Source of the DNA: Actinomycetes bacterium
GTDB lineage: Bacteria > Actinomycetota > Acidimicrobiia > Acidimicrobiales > Bog-793
DNA length: 10,889 nucleotides
Direction: 5' to 3'
Assembly: GCA_021823365.1 (NCBI GenBank)
Contig: JAKAOD010000058.1
Location: 1 to 10,889, forward strand
In this document: positions 6,919 to 10,889 of the stretch, in pieces
How the letters are laid out: the number at the start of each line of letters is the position of its first letter
Numbering within the stretch: position 1 is the first letter of the stretch
Notes under the pieces: generated by a model
Told to the model about the DNA's origin: nothing
Databases searched by the model: none
What the model saw: the letters and a program-made list of their open reading frames with translations, nothing else
Translations under genes and position numbers: made by a program

Positions 6919-7533
6919 CTACCCCAGTTCCTTCCTCTGCGACCACGGCCCGTCGCTGCCCTCGATCCCCAATCGTTCTTCGAGGCGGTGCCGGAGCCGG
7001 CTCAGCCGGGACCGGACCGTGCCGACGGGGACGCCGAGGGCAGTCGCGACGTCGAGGTAGCTCAACCCCTCCCAGACATGGAGGAACAGGGCGTCCACGT
7101 CCTGCTCGGGCTCGGCGAGGAGCAGGCGGGCGAGCAGCGCAAGGTCGCTGCGGGCCTCGACGCGCCTCGCCGCCTGGTCGTCCTCGCACGGCCACCCCGC
7201 CCCTGCGAGGGCGCGCAGCCGGGAGTAGGCCCGGTCCTCGGCCGCTCTCGCACGCAGCGCGTCGCGGACGAGGTTGAGGGCAATGCGGTACAGCCACGGA
7301 AGCGCGTTCGGCCTGCCCAGGTCGTAGGAGTGGCGGGCCTCGAACGCCCGCCGGAACGTCTCGCCCGCGAGGTCCTCGGCCATCGAGCGCCCGACCCGCC
7401 GCTCGCAGAACCGGTGGACCGCGGCGAAGTGGCGGTCGAAGAGCGTGCCGAAGGGCGCCGGATCGGTCTGTGCCGCCCGCATCAGCGTCCCGTCGTCTTC
7501 CGTCGCCACCAGCATCACCCCGGTCTTACGCAT
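6919..7533 (-). CDS. ECF-type RNA polymerase sigma factor (first module)
   Basis: A 204-aa alternative sigma factor that would direct RNA polymerase to a specific promoter set. Region 2 spans about 24-95: 'MAEDLAGETFRRAF' (51-64) is the core-binding/region 2.2 helix and 'ALPWLYRIALNLVRD' (77-91) covers the -10 recognition helix. Region 4 spans about 137-188, with 'GLSYLDVATALGVPVGTVRS' (156-175) forming the helix-turn-helix and ending in 'RLSRLRHRLEERL'. An acidic, Ala-rich linker joins them. ATG at 7533 has GGGAG 5 nt upstream; ATG at codon 8 is an alternative. The next gene downstream, 2 nt away, encodes the membrane partner likely to hold this sigma inactive. It is divergent from the diiron protein gene, sharing about 180 bp of intergenic DNA. 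Confidence 0.9.
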   Translation of the reverse strand: MRKTGVMLVATEDDGTLMRAAQTDPAPFGTLFDRHFAAVHRFCERRVGRSMAEDLAGETFRRAFEARHSYDLGRPNALPWLYRIALNLVRDALRARAAEDRAYSRLRALAGAGWPCEDDQAARRVEARSDLALLARLLLAEPEQDVDALFLHVWEGLSYLDVATALGVPVGTVRSRLSRLRHRLEERLGIEGSDGPWSQRKELG

Positions 7534-7715
7534 CAGTCTCCCGGGAGTTCCACGAGGTCGTCAGTGGCTGATCGCGCGCATGGTCGAGATGTCCGAGCGG
7601 CTCGTTGGATGGCCCCGCGGTCACACGCACCACACGCGACTCGCCGACCCGCGCAACGTCCGAGCCCGAGACCAATTTTCCACATCCGATCCCCCCGGCA
7701 CTCCGAAGACAAGGT
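7534..7715. promoter_or_regulatory. Divergent intergenic region between sigma module 1 and the diiron protein gene
   Basis: These 182 bp should hold the promoters for both directions. I looked for the ECF pattern (GGAAC near -35 with CGTC near -10) and for TTGACA/TANNNT and found no convincing pair. The only GGAAC, on the minus strand, is too close to the sigma start. A short AT-rich patch (AATTTTCC, about 7674-7681) lies 35 bp before the diiron gene start and may be part of its promoter. Confidence 0.35.
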
Positions 7716-8522
7716 GTGAAGACTGCGGTGGGGACATTGGTCCGACGCTCGAGCCGCCTGGACCTCGACGGCCTGGACTTCACCTCGTTTGCCGACTGGC
7801 CACTGGATGCGGACAGCTTGCGGTGCCTGCGATACATGCACGACGTGGAGAACCACACGGTCTGCTATCTGCGCGACCTCCTGGTGACCAAGGCGCACGC
7901 CGACCCGGAGGTCACGGCGTTCCTCGCCGCCTGGTGCTACGAGGAGCACTGGCACGGGGACGCCATCGCCCAGGTGCTGGACGCGCATGGCGAGCTTGCA
8001 GGGCCGGACCGGGTTGCCGCCATGCGCCGGTCGCTACCGAAACGCGACTCCTTCCGCCCGTTGCTCTCTCTGTTCGGCTCTGCCATCACGAGGCACATGG
8101 TCACTGTGCAGATGACCTGGGGTGCCGTCAACGAGTGGACGACCCAGGCGGGGTACGGCCGGCTCGCCAGCCGGGCGAACCACCCCGTCCTCACCGAGCT
8201 GCTCAAGCGCATCATGAAGCAGGAGGGACGTCACGTTGACTTCTACGCCTCCCAAGCAGAACGCCGTCTCGATGGCCATTGCGGCGCCCAACGGCTCACT
8301 CGGCGTGCGCTCCACAGGTTCTGGAGGCCCGTCGGTGCCGGGGTCATGCCCGAGGAAGAGGTCCGGTTCCTTGCCGGGTACCTCTTCGGCGGGAGCGACG
8401 GGCTCGCCTCGGCACAACGCATCGACCGCCAGATCGACCGCATCCCAGGACTGTCGGGCCTGCGGCTCGTAGAGCGGGCAGTCGCCGGTGCATCCCCCCG
8501 CGACGCTCGGGCACCTTCGTGA
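7716..8522 (+). CDS. Ferritin-like diiron protein, acyl-ACP desaturase-like
   Basis: A 268-aa, mostly helical protein with a complete carboxylate-bridged diiron ligand pattern: E45 ('YMHDVENHT'), E77xxH80 in 'YEEHWHGDAI', E140 ('GAVNEWTTQAG') and E170xxH173 in 'KQEGRHVDFY'. The EEHWHG block resembles the EENRHG motif of soluble acyl-ACP desaturases (plant stearoyl-ACP and mycobacterial DesA types), and EGRHVDFY resembles their second ExxH. The likely role is O2-dependent desaturation or hydroxylation of a carrier-bound acyl chain in the cytoplasm, fed by a ferredoxin not encoded here. It is shorter than typical DesA proteins (about 275-340 aa). GTG at 7716 is my start, chosen because similarity begins soon after; the ribosome site is weak (GAAG), GTG at 7728 is possible, and an upstream TTG at 7605 would add 37 unlikely residues. 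It begins a plus-strand cluster with tatA and a membrane protein gene. Confident of the diiron fold, less of the substrate. Confidence 0.78.
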   Translation: MKTAVGTLVRRSSRLDLDGLDFTSFADWPLDADSLRCLRYMHDVENHTVCYLRDLLVTKAHADPEVTAFLAAWCYEEHWHGDAIAQVLDAHGELAGPDRVAAMRRSLPKRDSFRPLLSLFGSAITRHMVTVQMTWGAVNEWTTQAGYGRLASRANHPVLTELLKRIMKQEGRHVDFYASQAERRLDGHCGAQRLTRRALHRFWRPVGAGVMPEEEVRFLAGYLFGGSDGLASAQRIDRQIDRIPGLSGLRLVERAVAGASPRDARAPS

Positions 8523-8541
8523 CGGTTCCCCGTCGTACCCG

Positions 8542-8562
8542 CCGGCCGGTATCGCCGGCCGG
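8542..8562 (+). terminator. Strong GC hairpin between the diiron gene and tatA
   Basis: CCGGCCGG (8542-8549) and CCGGCCGG (8555-8562) form a perfect 8-bp, all-GC stem with a TATCG loop, 20 nt after the diiron stop and 20 nt before the tatA start. No T-run follows, so it may be a partial terminator, an RNA-processing or stability element, or a structure that uncouples tatA from the upstream gene. Confidence 0.5.
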
Positions 8563-8582
8563 ACACCAGAAAGGAAGACAAC

Positions 8583-8777
8583 ATGCTCGCTGAGATCTTT
8601 GGCGTGGACGGCGTCGTGGTGCTCGTGGTGGCGCTCATCGTGCTCTTTGGCAGTTCGCAGATCCCGCGGCTTGCCAAGTCGCTCGGGTCGGCCCGCCGAG
8701 AGTTCAAAGCCGGTCTCGACGAGTCTGGGCCGTACGACGCCAGCGGTGGGCGCCAAGACCGTTCCTCGCCGGCGTAG
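8583..8777 (+). CDS. tatA: Twin-arginine translocase subunit, TatA/TatE family
   Basis: A 64-aa protein with the TatA layout: a short N-terminal transmembrane helix (about 8-23, 'VDGVVVLVVALIVLFG'), the conserved FG hinge, and an amphipathic helix 'SQIPRLAKSLGSARREFKAG' (25-44) followed by a short polar tail. TatA oligomers form the variable pore of the Tat pathway, which exports folded proteins. AAGGAAG at 8571-8577 is a strong ribosome site. The tail is short for TatA and much shorter than TatB, so I assign TatA. No tatC or tatB gene is adjacent, so it is either a dispersed tatA or an accessory paralogue. It lies 60 nt after the diiron gene and 22 nt before a small membrane protein gene. 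Confidence 0.85.
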   Translation: MLAEIFGVDGVVVLVVALIVLFGSSQIPRLAKSLGSARREFKAGLDESGPYDASGGRQDRSSPA

Positions 8778-8799
8778 GCGGGGGCGAGCCGAGACGACG

Positions 8800-9207
8800 G
8801 TGCCGGTATCCCGCTGGTCCCGGTGGATCGACTGGTTGGCGGGCGCGCTCTTGGTCCTGGTGGCTGCGGTCCACCTCAACCTCTATTCCAGGGACGGGTA
8901 CCGGGCCATACCGGTCATCGGGTGGCTCTTCGTGCTGACGGTCGTCACCGCGGTCCTCCTGGCGGTGCTCGTCGTCCTCCGGCCGTCCGTCATCGTCCAG
9001 TCGGGTGCAGCGCTGTTCTGCCTGTCCGTGCTGGGGGGCTACGTGTTGAGCCTGGTCCTCCCGAGCGGCATGTTCGGGTTCAAAGAGACCGCGATATCGG
9101 CGTCCGGGTGGATCGCGATCGTGGCCGAGAGCGCCGTGGCGGTGCTGCTCGTCCCGACCGTGGTGGTACAACGCCGAGCACGGGGCACACGCCCGCTTCG
9201 TCGGTGA
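8800..9207 (+). CDS. Small four-helix membrane protein of unknown function
   Basis: A protein of about 135 aa with four predicted membrane helices: 'WIDWLAGALLVLVAAVHLNL' (8-27), a long segment around 'IGWLFVLTVVTAVLLAVLVV' (40-59), 'GAALFCLSVLGGYVLSLVLP' (69-88), and 'ASGWIAIVAESAVAVLLVP' (100-118). The features 'HLNLYSRDGYRAIPVIGWLF' and 'FGFKETAISASGWIAIVAES' resemble a family of small actinobacterial membrane proteins that I know only as uncharacterised. GTG at 8800, 22 nt after tatA, is the preferred start, with a GGGGGCGAG stretch upstream; GTG at 8746 would add 18 basic residues (PRRRRRGR) and overlap the end of tatA. Close spacing suggests co-transcription with tatA. No function can be assigned; the high hydrophobicity and consistent helix pattern make it a real gene. 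Confidence 0.7.
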   Translation: MPVSRWSRWIDWLAGALLVLVAAVHLNLYSRDGYRAIPVIGWLFVLTVVTAVLLAVLVVLRPSVIVQSGAALFCLSVLGGYVLSLVLPSGMFGFKETAISASGWIAIVAESAVAVLLVPTVVVQRRARGTRPLRR

Positions 9208-9223
9208 CCGGTTGCGGCCGGTC
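9206..9223. terminator. Hairpin at the convergent junction of the membrane protein and anti-sigma genes
   Basis: GACCGG (9206-9211) and CCGGTC (9218-9223) form a perfect 6-bp stem with a TTGCGG loop, overlapping the membrane protein stop codon and lying 28 nt before the opposing anti-sigma stop. It has no T-tract, but the position fits a shared terminator. Confidence 0.4.
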
Positions 9224-9250
9224 GCGCACGGTGGAAAGGCTGGGGCTCGA

Positions 9251-10117
9251 TCAGCTCAATGCGCCGCTTGCGACGGGTGCAGAGCTGGGAGAGACGACGC
9301 CGCCGGACGGCTCGACGGTGACCATCACCTCAGTGACGTGCCCGACCGAGGACCCCACGCTGAAGGCGTCCCCTTCTCCGAGCCGAGCTCCGAGCAACCC
9401 CAGCGAGATGGCCCGGTGTCCGATCTCCGCCCACAGCTGGTAGGTCTCCTCGACGGGGAGGGCCCGCATGCGGGACGAGACCACGAAGCCTCCGCCGTCA
9501 CGGCGCACCACGAGCTCGGCCACCTGCACCCCATCGCTCGATCGCAGGTCCACGACCCGTCGGCCCGGGCTCTCCAGGGCGGCGTCGACGGCAGCACGCG
9601 TCCCGTGGTGAACGAGCGCGTTCTGCAGCTCGTTGACCCGGCTGTTCGCATCGGACCACTTGATGCCGAATACGGCGGCCAACGCGGCGCACGCGGCCGC
9701 TGCCCCCACGGCAACGGTCGTCCACGCCCGCCGGTGGCTCTTCGATCCCGCCGGGGGCACCGAGCGCCGGTGCGGTCGTTGAGCCGGTTCGTTCGGGATC
9801 CCGGCTCGCGGCATCTCGAGGAGGTGCCCGCCGCCGGTCGCCCGGAGGGAGGCGGTCGGTACGTCGGCCTGCCGGGACGCGCCCACCGGGACCGCGAGCT
9901 GCGCGGCGATGCGATCCCACAGGGCGACCGAGGGTGGTTCAGACGAGTTGCCCATGGCCGCTGCAACCGCCCGGAGCTGGTCCACTTCGATCTGGCATCG
10001 TGGGCACTCCGCGAGATGTCGCTCCACCATCTCCGCCTCGTCGGGGTCGACCGCGTGGAGCGCGAAGGCGCCGAGGAGCTCCGCCACCAGTTGGTGCTGA
10101 TCGGGAGCGACTGTCAT
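9251..10117 (-). CDS. RskA-like zinc-type anti-sigma factor
   Basis: A 288-aa membrane-anchored regulator that would hold the upstream sigma factor inactive until a signal triggers its release. The cytoplasmic N-terminus (1-130) carries the zinc anti-sigma motif H34-xxx-C38-xx-C41 in 'VERHLAECPRCQIEVDQL'. One transmembrane helix follows (about 131-152, 'AWTTVAVGAAAACAALAAVF'), and then an outer domain of RskA type, recognised by 'LPVEETYQLWAEIGHRAISL' (220-239). RskA-type proteins are cleaved in stages (site-2 protease last) to free SigK in mycobacteria; whether this happens here is inference. The ATG at 10117 overlaps the sigma stop as ATGA and has an excellent GGAGGGAGGAG ribosome site 7 nt upstream inside the sigma gene, so the two are translationally coupled. 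Confidence 0.9.
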   Translation of the reverse strand: MTVAPDQHQLVAELLGAFALHAVDPDEAEMVERHLAECPRCQIEVDQLRAVAAAMGNSSEPPSVALWDRIAAQLAVPVGASRQADVPTASLRATGGGHLLEMPRAGIPNEPAQRPHRRSVPPAGSKSHRRAWTTVAVGAAAACAALAAVFGIKWSDANSRVNELQNALVHHGTRAAVDAALESPGRRVVDLRSSDGVQVAELVVRRDGGGFVVSSRMRALPVEETYQLWAEIGHRAISLGLLGARLGEGDAFSVGSSVGHVTEVMVTVEPSGGVVSPSSAPVASGALS

Positions 10118-10680
10118 CCCGAGACTCCTCCCTCCACCAAGGCGGACTTCATCCGGCGGAGGCCGTTGCGGATCCGGCTCTTGGCCGTGCCCTCCGGCAC
10201 CGCCAGCAGCTCCGCGACCTCTCGATAGGTGTGGCCGCCGAAGTACGCGAGGTCGATCGCGTCCCGCTCGTTCGCCGGAAGCGATTCCATGGCCGTGGCG
10301 ACACGCTCGGCCAACGCGATGTCCCACACCTCTCGCTCGATGTCGTACGAGGCGGCTGCAGTGCGTCGGGCGTCCTGCTCTTCGCGACGTGCTTGCGCGG
10401 TCCGCGCACGGACGACGTCGACCGCTTTCCCGTGGACCCGGGTGAGCAGGTACGTCCGCAGCGTGCCGCGGGCCGAGTCGAAGAGCGCCGGCTTGCGCCA
10501 GAGGTCGAGGAACACCTCCTGGGTGACGTCCTCGGCCTCGGCGGCGTCGCCCAAGATGCGGCGTGCCAGGCCGTAGACCGATCGGCCGTGCCGGCGGTAG
10601 ATCTCCGCCAGGGAGGTCTCGTCGTATCGACCGACCAGGACGACGAGCTGAGGGTCGCCGAGGACATCGGCCCCACTCAC
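10114..10680 (-). CDS. ECF sigma factor, SigK-like (second module)
   Basis: A 188-aa sigma factor. Region 2 spans about 24-93, with 'AEDVTQEVFLDLWRKP' (49-64) for core binding and 'GTLRTYLLTRVHGKAVDVVR' (72-91) for -10 recognition. Region 4 spans about 127-180, with 'LPANERDAIDLAYFGG' leading into the helix-turn-helix 'TYREVAELLAVPEGTAKSRI' (151-170). Sequence style and the coupled RskA-like partner match the SigK/SigL type of ECF factor. I chose GTG at 10680 because it has GGAG 6 nt upstream and gives the usual ECF length. The frame remains open to the window edge (a GTG at 10878 would add 66 residues), but that extension is Ser/Gly/Glu-rich and unlike any sigma domain. The anti-sigma gene overlaps its stop by 4 nt. 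Confidence 0.9.
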   Translation of the reverse strand: MSGADVLGDPQLVVLVGRYDETSLAEIYRRHGRSVYGLARRILGDAAEAEDVTQEVFLDLWRKPALFDSARGTLRTYLLTRVHGKAVDVVRARTAQARREEQDARRTAAASYDIEREVWDIALAERVATAMESLPANERDAIDLAYFGGHTYREVAELLAVPEGTAKSRIRNGLRRMKSALVEGGVSG

Positions 10681-10889
10681 CTGCCTCTCCGTCGTCTGGG
10701 TCGCCCGCACTCCGATCGGTGCTTCGTCGCCACCATCAGCCTTGGATGTCGAGCTCGCCGAAGGCTCCGAGGAACCTTCATCTGGTTCGGCGCCGGCGGA
10801 CGCGACCAGGGACTCGCCGGAGCCGGACGACGATCTCCCGAGCAGTGTCACTGGTCGCCGCAGGGGAGAGGCCGGCACGCCGCGACTGC
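10681..10889 (-). other. Upstream region of sigma module 2, no gene recognised
   Basis: These 209 bp reach the window end and probably contain the leader and promoter of the sigma/anti-sigma operon. I found no confident -35/-10 pair of ECF or housekeeping type. A weak dyad GAACC-N7-GGTTC lies at 10772-10788. The frame continuous with the sigma gene is open throughout but encodes low-complexity Ser/Gly/Glu sequence. Confidence 0.4.
10684..10690 (-). promoter_or_regulatory. Ribosome binding site deciding the GTG start of sigma module 2
   Basis: On the minus strand GGAGAGG precedes GTG at 10680, with the GGAG core 6 nt away. This supports the short 188-aa sigma factor over the longer open frame that begins at or beyond 10878. 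Confidence 0.6.

Noticed and set aside
7593..7604. 12-mer CCGAGCGGCTCG also found at 2849-2860 within the palindrome, as a possible shared operator
   Set aside because: A shared GC-rich 12-mer is expected by chance in a window of this size and composition, and the copy at 7593 lacks the full 18-bp symmetry.
7607..7612. CCATCC on the minus strand upstream of sigma module 1 as a mycobacterial SigK-type -35 element
   Set aside because: No CCGAAT-like -10 occurs at the required 16-17 nt spacing.
1..10889. CRISPR arrays, tRNA/rRNA genes, insertion sequences, phage or toxin-antitoxin genes
   Set aside because: No spaced repeat series, cloverleaf, transposase motif, terminal inverted repeats or recognisable small toxin/antitoxin pair was seen.

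Overview
The window is high-GC DNA with closely packed genes, GTG as well as ATG starts, and ECF sigma/anti-sigma pairs of actinobacterial type (one anti-sigma looks like RskA, the other like the LolA-fold membrane proteins common in Actinobacteria). I infer an actinobacterium, perhaps an acidimicrobial or thermoleophilic lineage; the sequence alone does not fix it further. No RNA gene, insertion sequence, CRISPR array or phage gene was seen.

Left part (1-2664): the 3' end of an MFS transporter runs into a convergent, complete GH15 glucoamylase/glucodextranase-type gene on the minus strand. A clean 8-bp-stem hairpin separates them. A 357-bp divergent intergenic region follows. It holds a tandem 10-bp repeat, two overlapping palindromes and a housekeeping-type promoter (TTGACA-N18-TAGCAT) pointing right.

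Centre (3022-6004): a two-gene operon encodes an exported family-5 (oligopeptide/dipeptide-type) ABC solute-binding protein and, 10 nt later, a cytoplasmic phosphotriesterase-family metal-dependent hydrolase. The hydrolase has Glu where classical phosphotriesterases have the carboxylated Lys. No permease or ATPase gene is adjacent, so the binding protein must use a transporter encoded elsewhere. The simple reading is capture of a ligand followed by hydrolysis of an ester, lactone or related bond.

Right part (6059-10889): two separate ECF sigma/anti-sigma modules on the minus strand bracket a plus-strand cluster of three genes. These encode a ferritin-like diiron protein resembling acyl-ACP desaturases (complete E, ExxH, E, ExxH ligand set), a short TatA-family protein and a four-helix small membrane protein. 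The first module is a sigma factor plus a membrane protein with no zinc-binding anti-sigma motif. The second is a SigK-like sigma factor plus an RskA-like anti-sigma with a HxxxCxxC zinc motif, translationally coupled by an ATGA overlap. The bracketing suggests an envelope or lipid stress-response neighbourhood, but no sequence element directly ties either sigma factor to the three-gene cluster.

Most of the window consists of recognisable families. The least explained parts are the operon of orphan binding protein plus hydrolase with its operator-like upstream region, and the island of desaturase-like, TatA and membrane-protein genes between the two sigma modules.
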